Positions 44,522 to 53,303 of a stretch of 64,000 bases of DNA are shown piece after piece. Positions within the stretch are counted from its first letter, which is position 1. Each line of letters opens with the position of its first letter. The position numbers and the translations under genes were made by a program. Source of the stretch: Leptospiraceae bacterium (GTDB lineage Bacteria > Spirochaetota > Leptospiria > Leptospirales > Leptonemataceae); assembly GCA_026418015.1 (NCBI GenBank), contig JAOACE010000027.1, positions 1 to 64,000 of the forward strand, in the 5' to 3' direction. The notes under the pieces were generated by a model. The model did no database searches and was not told the DNA's origin. It saw only the letters and a program-made list of their open reading frames with translations.

Positions 44522-46229
44522 GATTATACACCGCTATATACCTTATCAACCAGAGGATCATAACCAATGGAATACTGATAAATTAATGTCCCTCCTATCT
44601 GAGTTAGTTATGCGCTATGACATTCAGCTCGAAGAAGCTTTAAAAGAAATTATTCAGCGTGGTATTCCTGTAAATCTTTTTTTAAAACAAGGAGGGTTAG
44701 AAGATTTAATTCAAAATTTTATAAAAAAATTAGAAGAACAAATGCAACAACTTCAACAGCAATTTGATATAAGAAAAGGAATTCAAGAAACAGAACGAGA
44801 TATTCAACAACACTATAACAATATTCAAAAGAAGCTTACGAAGTTTCCTGATATTCTAAAAAAAGTTCAAGAAGCAGTAGAAAATCGTTCATTTGATCAA
44901 CTCAATAAAATCAAGTGGGAAATTCTAAAAAATGCAGCATTAGAAAAAGCTCTTACTTCGAAAGAATTCAATGAACTTATAAAAGATGTCGAAGATTTAA
45001 ATATTTTGTTGGAAGGATTAAGAAAATATCAGTTTAAGGGAAATGTTCAATTAAACAGAAAAGAATCTGTGGAATTAGTCTTAGGACTAAAAGATTTAGA
45101 ACAACTGATAGAAAACCTAAAAAATGCATTAGAAAATGGTGATATATATAATTTCGATTTAGAAGCATTGAGTAAATATTTAGGACCAGAATCTTATCAA
45201 GAATTTATTAAGCGAAGAGAAGAAATTTTTAAACAATTGTCCGAATTATTGGAAAAACAAGGAAAAATTGTTCGAAATCAAGATGGGGAGTTACAATTAT
45301 CGCCAGAGAGTATAAGAAAAATAGGAAGAAAATCCTTAGAAGAGATCTTTAAATATCTTAAATCCGATGATGTTGGCGGAAACCTTTATACCAATTATAA
45401 TGGCGAAGGAGAACAAGTAACACCAGCAACAAAAGAATATGAACTAGGCGATAATCTAAATAACATAGACATTACCAATAGTATTTTAAATGCATACATT
45501 CGAACTGGTAAACCAAAACCAAGATTACAAGATATAGAAATCTTTAAAAGTCGTGGAATGGCAAAAAGCAGCACAGTGATTTTGTTGGATATGTCTGGTT
45601 CAATGTTTCGCGTAGATCGATTTTATTATGCGAAAAAAATGATTTTAGCACTAGAAGCATTGATTCGCGAAGAATATAAAGATGATACATTATATATCGT
45701 AGGTTTTGGAACCTTTGCAAAAACATTTTCTGTTGCAGAAATACCTCAGTTGCAGCCATATCCTGTTACGTTGTTTGATCCTTATATAAGTTTAAGAATC
45801 GATTTTTCTAAAAGAAGGCATGGTGATTTTCGCGGAATACCAGAATATTTTACGAACCTACAAAAGGGATTAGCACTTTCGCGAAGGTTATTAGGATCAA
45901 AGCAAACGAAAAATAAACAGATTATTCTTATAACAGATGGTGTTCCAACAGCTCATTTCGAAGGAAATGTTTTGCACATTAATTATCCTCCATCGCCAGC
46001 GGATTTTGATTTTGCTCTAAAAGAAGCAGTGATTTGTAAAGAAGAAGGCATTGTTTTAAATACATTTCTTTTGACGAATGAATGGAACTTGAATTTCTTC
46101 GAAGGGCGTTCTTTTATTCATGATTTTGCACGCGTAACAAAAGGAAGGATTTTTTATCCACATCCATCAGAATTAGGAAAATTTGTGCTAGCAGATTTTA
46201 TCGAAGAAAAACGAAAATTGATTTCTTGA
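44520..46229 (+). CDS. VWA-domain protein with helical N-terminal half
   Basis: About 569 residues. The N-terminal 300 residues are charged and helical with Gln-rich stretches. The C-terminal von Willebrand A domain (about 345-565) has a MIDAS motif LLDMSGSM near 354 and the later LITDGVPTAH segment near 470. No signal peptide, so cytoplasmic; such proteins often pair with MoxR-type AAA ATPases, but none is in the window. The ATG at 44520 follows GTGAGGA; an in-frame GTG lies at 44505. Its start overlaps the start of the divergent EEP gene. Confidence 0.82.
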   Translation: MIIHRYIPYQPEDHNQWNTDKLMSLLSELVMRYDIQLEEALKEIIQRGIPVNLFLKQGGLEDLIQNFIKKLEEQMQQLQQQFDIRKGIQETERDIQQHYNNIQKKLTKFPDILKKVQEAVENRSFDQLNKIKWEILKNAALEKALTSKEFNELIKDVEDLNILLEGLRKYQFKGNVQLNRKESVELVLGLKDLEQLIENLKNALENGDIYNFDLEALSKYLGPESYQEFIKRREEIFKQLSELLEKQGKIVRNQDGELQLSPESIRKIGRKSLEEIFKYLKSDDVGGNLYTNYNGEGEQVTPATKEYELGDNLNNIDITNSILNAYIRTGKPKPRLQDIEIFKSRGMAKSSTVILLDMSGSMFRVDRFYYAKKMILALEALIREEYKDDTLYIVGFGTFAKTFSVAEIPQLQPYPVTLFDPYISLRIDFSKRRHGDFRGIPEYFTNLQKGLALSRRLLGSKQTKNKQIILITDGVPTAHFEGNVLHINYPPSPADFDFALKEAVICKEEGIVLNTFLLTNEWNLNFFEGRSFIHDFARVTKGRIFYPHPSELGKFVLADFIEEKRKLIS

Positions 46230-46230
46230 T

Positions 46231-47511
46231 TTATTGTAGTTCCATAAAGTTATTTGCAATACTGATTTCTGGCGCAAGAGTGCGAATATACCTATCGAAA
46301 TAGAGAAATTGTTTTAATAATAACCCAAACTCACGTGGGAAGCGAATTCCATTATTTTTCGCAACATTTACTATTGTTAATAATTTTCTGTTAATTTCTT
46401 CTTCTTGTAGTTCCGCAGAAAGAAAGATTTCGTCTTCTAAGGAATCAATTACGCGAAATGCTGTTTCTAAATCTTTGGCAAATTTATTTTTATCTACTTT
46501 GTGATGTGCTATTCCCGATTGGATTAATCCTTCTGCCATCAATAAATAATTTACTGGTTCTGATTCCATTGCTATTAAGATTTTTTGTAAACCTTCCCAC
46601 GTTGATTTTTTGATTTGTCCTACAATACCAAAATCAATAAATGCAATACGACCATCATTAAGAAGCATTAGGTTCCCTGCATGCACATCAGCATGAAAAA
46701 AATCACAATACAATAAACTTAAAAACCACACATTCAACGCTTTTGCGATCACTTCGGAAGGATTTTTGGTATATTTTTTGATGGTTTGTGGATCTCTCAA
46801 TGGAATTCCGTAAAGCCTTTCCATCGTAATTACTCTAGTGGTCGTTAAAGAATCATAGATATAAGGAACAACAACATCGTGAATGTTAAAATCTACTAAA
46901 AATTTTTTAAAGGCTTTGGTATATTTCGCTTCTAGAAGAAAATCGCATTCTTTTAACATGCTTTTTTGCAAATCTTCGACAATTTCCGAAAGAGAAAGAC
47001 GTTTAGCTTCGGGAATTAAAAGTTCAAAAACCTTCGAGGCAATATAGACAAAATTCATATCGGTTAGAATAACATCTTGAATACCAGGTTTCTGTACTTT
47101 TAAAACAACATCAGTGCCGTCTTTGAGTTTCGCGGCATGAACCTGAGCAATAGAAGCACTTGCCAATGCATTTTCTTCGATGGATTGAAAAATCTGATTT
47201 AGTGGTTTTTTAAATTCCTGCCTTAAAACCTTTTCGATTTCGGAAAAAGGAATAGGGTTGGTCTGATCCAAACACTTCTGAAATTCTTTTACATATTCTT
47301 CGGGAAATAACGAAGGAGCACTTGCGATAAATTGTCCTAATTTAATGTAGGTTGTTCCAAGTTCTTCGAAACTTTCGCGAAGTAGTTGAGGGGTTGGTTT
47401 TTCGTTATTTAACAACAAAGAAATACCCTTAGAACCAAAAACTGATATGGTTTCTAAAATGCGAAATCCATTTTTCAATAGAAAATCTATCACTAATGCC
47501 AAAAAATTCAA
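46231..47511 (-). CDS. AarF/UbiB (ABC1) family atypical kinase
   Basis: A 426-residue protein with the ABC1 signature: the KxGQ motif in TYIKLGQFIAS near 54-64, the nucleotide loop ASASIAQVHAAKL near 116-128, VLKVQKPG near 135, the catalytic HADVHAGNL near 279 and IAFIDFGIVG near 294. The family supports ubiquinone synthesis and lipid-linked processes through ATPase activity. Its stop lies 2 bases from the stop of the convergent VWA gene. Confidence 0.88.
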   Translation of the reverse strand: MNFLALVIDFLLKNGFRILETISVFGSKGISLLLNNEKPTPQLLRESFEELGTTYIKLGQFIASAPSLFPEEYVKEFQKCLDQTNPIPFSEIEKVLRQEFKKPLNQIFQSIEENALASASIAQVHAAKLKDGTDVVLKVQKPGIQDVILTDMNFVYIASKVFELLIPEAKRLSLSEIVEDLQKSMLKECDFLLEAKYTKAFKKFLVDFNIHDVVVPYIYDSLTTTRVITMERLYGIPLRDPQTIKKYTKNPSEVIAKALNVWFLSLLYCDFFHADVHAGNLMLLNDGRIAFIDFGIVGQIKKSTWEGLQKILIAMESEPVNYLLMAEGLIQSGIAHHKVDKNKFAKDLETAFRVIDSLEDEIFLSAELQEEEINRKLLTIVNVAKNNGIRFPREFGLLLKQFLYFDRYIRTLAPEISIANNFMELQ

Positions 47512-47576
47512 AAAAACCTTTTTGTCATTATATTTTTTGTGGTATTATGAACGATTGTTTCTATGAGTAAAGCGAT

Positions 47577-48368
47577 TTATTTTACTTTTGTCCTTAAATA
47601 GAATTGTTCTAGGGAAATTTTCTCGATCAAATGGATTTTAATAGTTTTTACAGGAATGTAATAATTAGGGTTCGTAGAATTTATAACATAATAGATACGA
47701 TTTGCTAAAAATTTTATATCAACTGAATATATCCATACATACGATCCAATCAGAAAAAAAAGATGGTTACGAAATTCCTTCTTGTTATAAGGATTCGATA
47801 AAAAAGGTAGTTGCGAGATCTCTTCGATATTTTTTAATTTTAGGGAAAATTTATCTTGCAAAAAAAAACTGGTTTTTTTTAGGTCTATCAAATAGCCCTT
47901 AAAGATTCTATCTTGAAAATACAAATTCGCTTTATAGCATAAAAGCTCAAAAGATAGAGTTTTTATCGTTTGAATTTCCGAAAGAAATTCAAAAGGAAAA
48001 AATAAATCATGATTCGATTGCTGATTGAATTCTAACAGAAAAAACTTCATTCGCTTAAGGTTAAATAACAAGATTTTTTTGGTAAGATATTCTTTTATGC
48101 TAGAAAGAAAATAGTTTAACGGGGGTTGATTTCTAACATAAGCAGCAAAAAGAAAAAATATATAACTTCGAAATAAAAAAAGAAAGATGGATTTTAATTT
48201 ATTGGGAAGATGATTTTCGAACAAAAAATCAAAGGTATATTGGTGGATTTTTATATCAATTTTTGTTCCAGATTTTAGAATCCATCGATAGAGAAGAGAT
48301 TTCTTCTGCCAAGATTCAAAAAATTCTAAAAACAACCTATAAGGAGTCTTGATTGGTTGATTTTCCAT
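47577..48368 (-). CDS. Unknown basic, aromatic-rich protein
   Basis: A 263-residue protein very rich in Phe, Leu, Lys and Ile. One segment near 60-80 is hydrophobic enough for a membrane helix (IFLFLFRSYIFFLFAAYV). No family or catalytic motif is recognised. It lies 65 bases upstream of the AarF/UbiB gene on the same strand and may share its transcript. The intact frame of 264 codons supports a real gene. Confidence 0.55.
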   Translation of the reverse strand: MENQPIKTPYRLFLEFFESWQKKSLLYRWILKSGTKIDIKIHQYTFDFLFENHLPNKLKSIFLFLFRSYIFFLFAAYVRNQPPLNYFLSSIKEYLTKKILLFNLKRMKFFLLEFNQQSNHDLFFPFEFLSEIQTIKTLSFELLCYKANLYFQDRIFKGYLIDLKKTSFFLQDKFSLKLKNIEEISQLPFLSNPYNKKEFRNHLFFLIGSYVWIYSVDIKFLANRIYYVINSTNPNYYIPVKTIKIHLIEKISLEQFYLRTKVK

Positions 48369-48480
48369 AGAATTACAAATGAGTTTTTTTAATAATTTAC
48401 ATGTTTATCAAGTTTATTTTTTGTGGTAGAATTAAGGAAAAATAGTTGATTTTGTAAAATTTTGCTTTAAAAGGAATGCT

Positions 48481-49038
48481 ATGGCAGATCAAAATGAATT
48501 TCAGGAATCTTCGTTGAGTGAAGAGCAATTAGATCAAATTTTATCTTCGGGAAGTGAAGATACCTCTCTCGATGACTTATTGGGAAATGCAAAGAATCAA
48601 TCTGATAAGGCCAAAAAACAAGATCAGGATTTCCAAGAAATTTCTGATTTGTTAAGTAGCTTTGGTGGTACAGAAGATCAACCATCAACACCAAGTAAAG
48701 AGAATATTAGTTTAGACAGTTTAACAGATTCAAGATTAACGAAATCCTCTGTACAAACAGATTCTTCGGATATACAGAAATCTGGTTTATCTATCAAAGA
48801 ATTGTACGATATAAACGTTAAGTTTACTGTGGAGTTAGCAAGAACATTTATGTTCATCAAAGATATATTATTGTTAGGAGAAGGTTCCATCGTAGAATTG
48901 GATAAAAACGTAGGCGATGAAGTAGATATCTTAATCAACGATAGATTGTTTGCAAGAGGTAAGCTTGTAGTAGTAGATGAGTTTTATGGGGTTCAGATTA
49001 CACAAATCCTACATCCAGCGTATTTTAGTAATATATAA
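48481..49038 (+). CDS. fliN: Flagellar motor switch protein FliN
   Basis: A 185-residue protein with a long acidic, Ser/Asp-rich N-terminal part (about 1-100) and a C-terminal SpoA/FliN domain (about 103-182), including LYDINVKFTVELARTFMFIKDIL and VGDEVDILINDRLFARGKLVVVDEFYGVQIT. FliN forms the base of the switch C-ring and binds the export chaperone complex. AAAAGGAATGCT precedes the ATG. It lies 130 bases upstream of flaB; other flagellar operon genes are not here. Confidence 0.93.
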   Translation: MADQNEFQESSLSEEQLDQILSSGSEDTSLDDLLGNAKNQSDKAKKQDQDFQEISDLLSSFGGTEDQPSTPSKENISLDSLTDSRLTKSSVQTDSSDIQKSGLSIKELYDINVKFTVELARTFMFIKDILLLGEGSIVELDKNVGDEVDILINDRLFARGKLVVVDEFYGVQITQILHPAYFSNI

Positions 49039-49124
49039 AAATTTGTGATTCATGTATCAAAAAAATTATTCTTAACTCTAATTTTAGAATCAAAAAAAAC
49101 CGAAGTTATAATTAAATCTCAATA

Positions 49125-49162
49125 AAGAGCATGGAAGCTCTTAAAGCAAGTTTCAAGGAGGA
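49125..49162 (+). promoter_or_regulatory. flaB leader: hairpin with CsrA-type motif plus second motif at the ribosome binding site
   Basis: A 6-bp hairpin AAGAGC/GCTCTT (49125-49142) shows ATGGAA in its loop, i.e. the CsrA motif ANGGA. A second ANGGA, AAGGA at 49155-49159, overlaps the flaB ribosome binding site (AAGGAGGAA) 7 bases before the ATG. The two GGA cores are 24 bases apart. This mirrors the two-site hag leader that CsrA represses in Bacillus. A TATAAT at 49107-49112 could be the -10 element of a promoter whose transcript begins just before the hairpin. The regulatory reading is inference. Confidence 0.55.
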
Positions 49163-49168
49163 AACGAT

Positions 49169-50014
49169 ATGATAATTAACCATAACCTATCAGCTATAAA
49201 CTCGCATAGAGTTTTAAAGTTCCAACAATGGAATGTAGATAAAAACATGGAAAAACTCTCTTCTGGCTTAAGGATTAACCGCGCAGGAGATGATGCTTCT
49301 GGTCTTGCTGTTTCTGAGAAAATGAGAGCACAGATCAATGGTTTGCGCCAAGCAGAAAGAAATACAGAAGATGGAATGAGCTTAATACAAACCGCGGAAG
49401 GTTATTTACAAGAGATTGCAGATATCCTACAAAGAATTAGGGTGTTGGCAGTGCAATCTTCCAACGGTATATATACAGCAGAAGATCGACAAATGATCCA
49501 AGTAGAAGTATCTCAGTTAATTGACGAGGTTGATAGAATTGCATCACAAGCGGAATTCAACAAGATGAATTTATTCCAAGGTGATTTTGCAAGAGGTTCA
49601 AGAATTTCCTCTATGTGGTTCCATATTGGACCAAATCAACATCAACGCGAAAGAGTATATATTCAAACAATGACTTCTCGAGCATTAAATTTAAAACGTT
49701 ATGATGGTTCGTTGTTAACGCTTTCTACGGCGGAGTTCGCGAATGATGCAATTGGAGTTTTGGATGCTGCATTATATAGAGTTAACAAGCAACGTGCTGA
49801 TTTGGGTGCCTATTACAATAGGTTAGAGCATGCAGCGAAAGGATTGATGATAGCTTACGAAAATACCCAAGCTTCTGAATCTAGAATTCGAGATGTAGAT
49901 ATGGCAGAAGAATCTGTATCATTTACAAAAAATCAAATCTTAGTACAAAGTGGTACAGCCATGCTTGCCCAAGCCAATGTAAGACCTCAATCTGTTCTAC
50001 AATTACTCCGATAA
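49169..50014 (+). CDS. flaB: Flagellin core protein FlaB
   Basis: A 281-residue periplasmic-flagellum core flagellin. The N-terminal D0/D1 region starts [19 protein letters not shown] and continues [20 protein letters not shown], and the C-terminal region has [19 protein letters not shown] and ends VLQLLR. The short central part without D2/D3 domains is typical of spirochaete FlaB. The similarity to Leptospira FlaB is very high by eye, which is the best clue to the organism. No signal peptide, as expected for type III export. Followed by a terminator. Confidence 0.98.
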   Translation: MIINHNLSAINSHRVLKFQQWNVDKNMEKLSSGLRINRAGDDASGLAVSEKMRAQINGLRQAERNTEDGMSLIQTAEGYLQEIADILQRIRVLAVQSSNGIYTAEDRQMIQVEVSQLIDEVDRIASQAEFNKMNLFQGDFARGSRISSMWFHIGPNQHQRERVYIQTMTSRALNLKRYDGSLLTLSTAEFANDAIGVLDAALYRVNKQRADLGAYYNRLEHAAKGLMIAYENTQASESRIRDVDMAEESVSFTKNQILVQSGTAMLAQANVRPQSVLQLLR

Positions 50015-50026
50015 TTTTTTCTATTT

Positions 50027-50042
50027 GCCCACAAGCGTGGGC
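50027..50042 (+). terminator. Rho-independent terminator of flaB
   Basis: The 6-bp stem GCCCAC/GTGGGC with an AAGC loop is followed by ATTTTTTATTTT. It begins 12 bases after the flaB stop and precedes the next gene by 19 bases. Confidence 0.9.
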
Positions 50043-50061
50043 ATTTTTTATTTTCTTTCCA

Positions 50062-50982
50062 ATGAAAAAAGCTTATAGAACAAAAAAAGCATCTAAGAAA
50101 TCAAAAAAAGCTGATACTGCTCTAATAAAAGAACAGAATTTGTTTTACGTTCGCGAGTTGGATGAATTTCCTGAACCGAAAAATAAAAAAAATTTAAAAA
50201 TATTTAGCTGGAATGTGAATGGTTTTAGAGCAATTTCTGGCAAAAACTTTTATGAATGGTTAGATAAAGAAGATGCGGACATTGTATGTTTACAAGAAAC
50301 CAAAGCAGATTACGAACAAATCAAAAATCATCATACTGCAAAAAAAATCTTTCAATATCAGTATCATAGTTATTGGCTTAGTTCAGAGAAGAAGGGTTAT
50401 TGTGGTGTTGCAACCTTAACAAAGATCAAACCATTAAAATATCAGTTTGGTTTTGAACAAGATAGAGATGAATATCATTTTAACAACGAAGGAAGAATTA
50501 TCATCACAGAGTTTGAACAATTTATCTTATGGAATGTGTATTTTCCTAATGGTCAAAGAGGTCCAGAAAGAGTAAAATATAAATTAGAATTCTATGAACA
50601 TTGTCTAAGGTTTTGGGAGGTTCAAAGAAAAGAAAAATATCTCATTATTGCTGGGGATTTTAATACTGCACACAAAGAAATCGATTTAGCAAGGCCCAAA
50701 GAAAACGAAAATGTTTCTGGTTTTTTACCAGAAGAAAGGGCTTTTTTAGATAAAATGGTTTCTATGGGTTATGTAGATATTTTTAGGAAGTTTGATCCTT
50801 CCCCAGGAAAATATACTTACTGGGACCCTATTACTCGCGCAAGAGAAAGAAATGTAGGCTGGCGTATTGATTATTTTTTTGTTACAGAAGAGACTGTGCC
50901 ATTTGTTAAAAATGCTTTTATCCAGATGGAAGTAATGGGGAGTGATCATTGTCCTGTTGGTTTAGAACTAGAACTACCTTGA
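50062..50982 (+). CDS. Exonuclease III / AP endonuclease
   Basis: A 306-residue EEP-fold DNA repair enzyme with an unusual Lys-rich N-terminal extension of about 45 residues. Catalytic segments: FSWNVNGFRA near 50, CLQETKAD near 79 (metal-binding Glu), NVYFPNG near 156 (active-site Tyr), AGDFNTAHKEIDLARPK near 196, and the closing WRIDYFFVTE and GSDHCPVGLEL (catalytic His). It cleaves abasic sites in base-excision repair. The gene starts between the flaB terminator and overlaps the convergent lipoprotein gene by 37 bases. Confidence 0.94.
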   Translation: MKKAYRTKKASKKSKKADTALIKEQNLFYVRELDEFPEPKNKKNLKIFSWNVNGFRAISGKNFYEWLDKEDADIVCLQETKADYEQIKNHHTAKKIFQYQYHSYWLSSEKKGYCGVATLTKIKPLKYQFGFEQDRDEYHFNNEGRIIITEFEQFILWNVYFPNGQRGPERVKYKLEFYEHCLRFWEVQRKEKYLIIAGDFNTAHKEIDLARPKENENVSGFLPEERAFLDKMVSMGYVDIFRKFDPSPGKYTYWDPITRARERNVGWRIDYFFVTEETVPFVKNAFIQMEVMGSDHCPVGLELELP

Positions 50983-51458
50983 TTTTTTCGTAGAATAAAG
51001 CTATGTATATCTTCTTTGGATTTTAGTTCTTGAATTTTTTTAAAATCATCCTCGTTCCAAGCTTTTAGGTTATTTTTGATGGCAATTTCTGTGGGATTGC
51101 CAATGATGAGTGTATAGAGATTTTGTGGTGGTAAATTTTTTTGGTTTTGAATCAATTGTACATAGCGTAATTCAGGATAATAATTTCGAATAAATGTTAA
51201 GATTTCTTTGAATTTTTCTATGGGAAAATTTTCTCCTAGTGTTATAACAGAAAATGCATTGTGTGTGTAAGGTTCTTCGGGGCGATAGATTTCGTATTTA
51301 AGATTGAGCTCTTCGAATAAGATCACCACACTACTAATTTCGTCATGATATGTTAAGACTACAACAGGCGAATATTCTTTTTGGAAAAATGTTTTTACGG
51401 GATTATTCGCACAATATAAGAGTAAAATAAAATAAAGTATTATGGAATATTTTTTCAT
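50946..51458 (-). CDS. Putative lipoprotein of unknown function
   Basis: About 170 residues. The N-terminal helix ends LLLYC, giving a lipobox-like Cys near 16. The rest is a mixed alpha/beta domain with a motif NLYTLIIGNPTEIAIKN near 115 and ends in a Ser-rich GSSSSKPTGQ tail. I choose the ATG at 51458 because MKKYSII is a better signal start than the codons before it. No family recognised. It is convergent with the exonuclease III gene. Confidence 0.55.
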   Translation of the reverse strand: MKKYSIILYFILLLYCANNPVKTFFQKEYSPVVVLTYHDEISSVVILFEELNLKYEIYRPEEPYTHNAFSVITLGENFPIEKFKEILTFIRNYYPELRYVQLIQNQKNLPPQNLYTLIIGNPTEIAIKNNLKAWNEDDFKKIQELKSKEDIHSFILRKNQGSSSSKPTGQ

Positions 51459-51544
51459 TCTATACACTTTTATAAATGAAGATTTATTGCATAGATTTTT
51501 TTAAAAAGACTTTTCGATTAAAAACCCATTTTTTTATTATCTAT

Positions 51545-52081
51545 ATGGAAATAATCGAAATTAAACCAACAACAAAAATGTACGATATAATCAAACATTT
51601 TCCTTCTTCCCAGAGGGTTTTATTCAGAAAATATCATATAGGGGGATGTTCTAATTGTGGTTATTCCTTAGACGAAACATTAGAAGAGGTTTTTATTAAA
51701 CACAAAAAAGAACATCTAATACAAGATGCCATAGATTCGATTTATCAATCCCAAGAAATGGATAAAATGTTTCAGATAACGCCACAAGAATTTGTAGAAC
51801 TAACAAAAAGCGATGAATGGAAAGTGATTGATGTTCGCGAACCTTTCGAAAGAGAAATTGCTGTAATTCCGGGATCAATTCTATTAACAAGAGAGTTAGC
51901 ATTCGAGATTTTACAGAATTGGGATAAAAATACAAAAATGATTTTTTATTGTCATACAGGAATACGTTCTTTAGAAGCTACACATTATTTTTATTCTCAT
52001 GGGTTTAAGAATGTAAAAAATTTGGATGGGGGGATTGATCGATATGCAAAAGAAATCGATCCTTCTATCCCTTTATATTAA
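51545..52081 (+). CDS. Rhodanese with N-terminal DUF1858-like domain
   Basis: About 178 residues when started at the ATG at 51545, where the conserved part begins; the frame is open 23 codons further upstream. Residues 1-60 have a short helical domain with IGGCSNCGYSLDETLEE, resembling DUF1858/hybrid Cys-containing domains. Residues about 75-178 are a rhodanese domain with IDVREPFEREIAVIPGS and the catalytic loop YCHTGIRS. Rhodaneses transfer sulfane sulfur. The GCSNCG Cys pair could bind a metal or relay sulfur. It ends 17 bases inside the convergent UPF0598 gene. Confidence 0.82.
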   Translation: MEIIEIKPTTKMYDIIKHFPSSQRVLFRKYHIGGCSNCGYSLDETLEEVFIKHKKEHLIQDAIDSIYQSQEMDKMFQITPQEFVELTKSDEWKVIDVREPFEREIAVIPGSILLTRELAFEILQNWDKNTKMIFYCHTGIRSLEATHYFYSHGFKNVKNLDGGIDRYAKEIDPSIPLY

Positions 52082-52529
52082 TTAAATCTTGAAACGATTT
52101 AAAGATGGGAATTTCGTAGTCTTTGTAATAGTATTTCCCATCTTTTTCTTTTATAAAGTTGCTGAGTTCTTGTAGGACGTATTTCCCCATTCTTCCATAG
52201 AGATTATTTTTAACGGGATAATAGAGTTGGCTACTTCTTTCTACGTATTTAAGGTGATGAGGATCAAAAAACAGTTTTAAATCACCAGCGTATATAAGTT
52301 GATCTTCTTCGATATTGCGAAATACAATTGGTGTATCGCCACAAGCGATAAAATTCATTTCTTTGCCACAAGGAGATATGTAGGGATAATTTTCGAAATA
52401 CCCTGTATTATTATATTGAATTTGTTTATAAAAAAAATTTAAAAAATTTTTATCTGTTAGCAACGAATTTTCGTGAAAGAGATTTCCTTCGAAATCTACG
52501 TAATAAAAATAATATCGTTCAAACTTCAT
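52065..52529 (-). CDS. UPF0598/DUF4505 family protein
   Basis: A 154-residue soluble protein beginning YYFYYVDFEGNLF and continuing FLNFFYKQIQYNNTGYFENYPYISPCGKEMNFIACGDTPIVF. This pattern (FYYIDxxGxLF, FLxFFxKxLxxNxTGxY, SxCGxExNFxxCxDTPxVF) matches the UPF0598 family, known in vertebrates as the C8orf82 mitochondrial protein, whose function is unknown. Its ATG overlaps the stop of the upstream glycosyltransferase gene by 4 bases, so it may be co-translated. Two conserved Cys residues could bind a metal. Confidence 0.8.
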   Translation of the reverse strand: MKFERYYFYYVDFEGNLFHENSLLTDKNFLNFFYKQIQYNNTGYFENYPYISPCGKEMNFIACGDTPIVFRNIEEDQLIYAGDLKLFFDPHHLKYVERSSQLYYPVKNNLYGRMGKYVLQELSNFIKEKDGKYYYKDYEIPIFKSFQDLINIKG

Positions 52530-53293
52530 GATAAATTTTTATTACGATTAAATCGCTTTAGAAATTCTCTTCGCTCTTTGTTGAGTTTTCCAAATAGGTT
52601 AAAATAAAAAATATAAAAGATTGCATAAATTCCGTCTTTTAGTCCAATTTTTTTTCCTTCTTCGTATGTCCTTCCATAATACGAAATAGGAACTTCGTAA
52701 ACCCTTACAGGCATTTTTCCTACTGTCGCTGTAATTTCTACTTCCATTCCGAAGCCTTTGCTAGTAAGAGGCATATCTTTAAAAAATTCGCTTCGAAATG
52801 CTTTATAACAGGTTTCTATGTCTGTCATGTTTAGGTTTGTAAAAAGATTCGAAAGATGAGTAAGAAATTTGTTTGCAATGTAATGATAATAATACAATAC
52901 TCTTGCAGATTTTTTTACTAAAAACCTACTACCATAAACAACGTCTGCAATATCTTTTTGAATTGGTTCAATCACACTTTCGATTTCGTCTGGATCATAT
53001 TCTAAATCTGCATCTTGAATGATGATGATATCGCCAGTTGCTAATTCCTTGGCACGTCTAATGGCTGCTGTTTTTCCAGAATTTTGGGGTAATTTTTCGT
53101 ATACAATTTTTTTAGGATATTTTCTTTGTAAAGATAATACAATTTCTTCTGTGGAATCCGTAGAGCAGTCATTAATTACAATGATTTCTTTAACAAATTT
53201 TAATTTTAAAAGCTTATTTAAGATGATTCCAATTGTTTTTTCTTCGTTATATGCTGGAACCAATACGCTTACACTATATTGATAATTTTGCAT
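52526..53293 (-). CDS. Family 2 glycosyltransferase, dolichol-phosphate mannosyltransferase-like
   Basis: A 255-residue GT-A enzyme. Seen: SVLVPAYNEEKTIG near 9, VINDCSTDSTEE near 38, LPQNSGKTAAIRRA near 64 and the metal-binding IIQDADLEYDPDE near 91, plus GFGMEVEITA near 180. It transfers a sugar from a nucleotide donor to a lipid carrier at the cytoplasmic face. The next upstream gene on the same strand encodes a GtrA-like flippase-type protein, and the pair usually works in adding sugars to surface polymers. Confidence 0.88.
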   Translation of the reverse strand: MQNYQYSVSVLVPAYNEEKTIGIILNKLLKLKFVKEIIVINDCSTDSTEEIVLSLQRKYPKKIVYEKLPQNSGKTAAIRRAKELATGDIIIIQDADLEYDPDEIESVIEPIQKDIADVVYGSRFLVKKSARVLYYYHYIANKFLTHLSNLFTNLNMTDIETCYKAFRSEFFKDMPLTSKGFGMEVEITATVGKMPVRVYEVPISYYGRTYEEGKKIGLKDGIYAIFYIFYFNLFGKLNKERREFLKRFNRNKNLS

Positions 53294-53303
53294 TTAAATT
53301 CTC

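Noticed and set aside
48678-48938. Minus-strand open frame opposite fliN
   Set aside because: Antisense to the FliN domain; no independent support.
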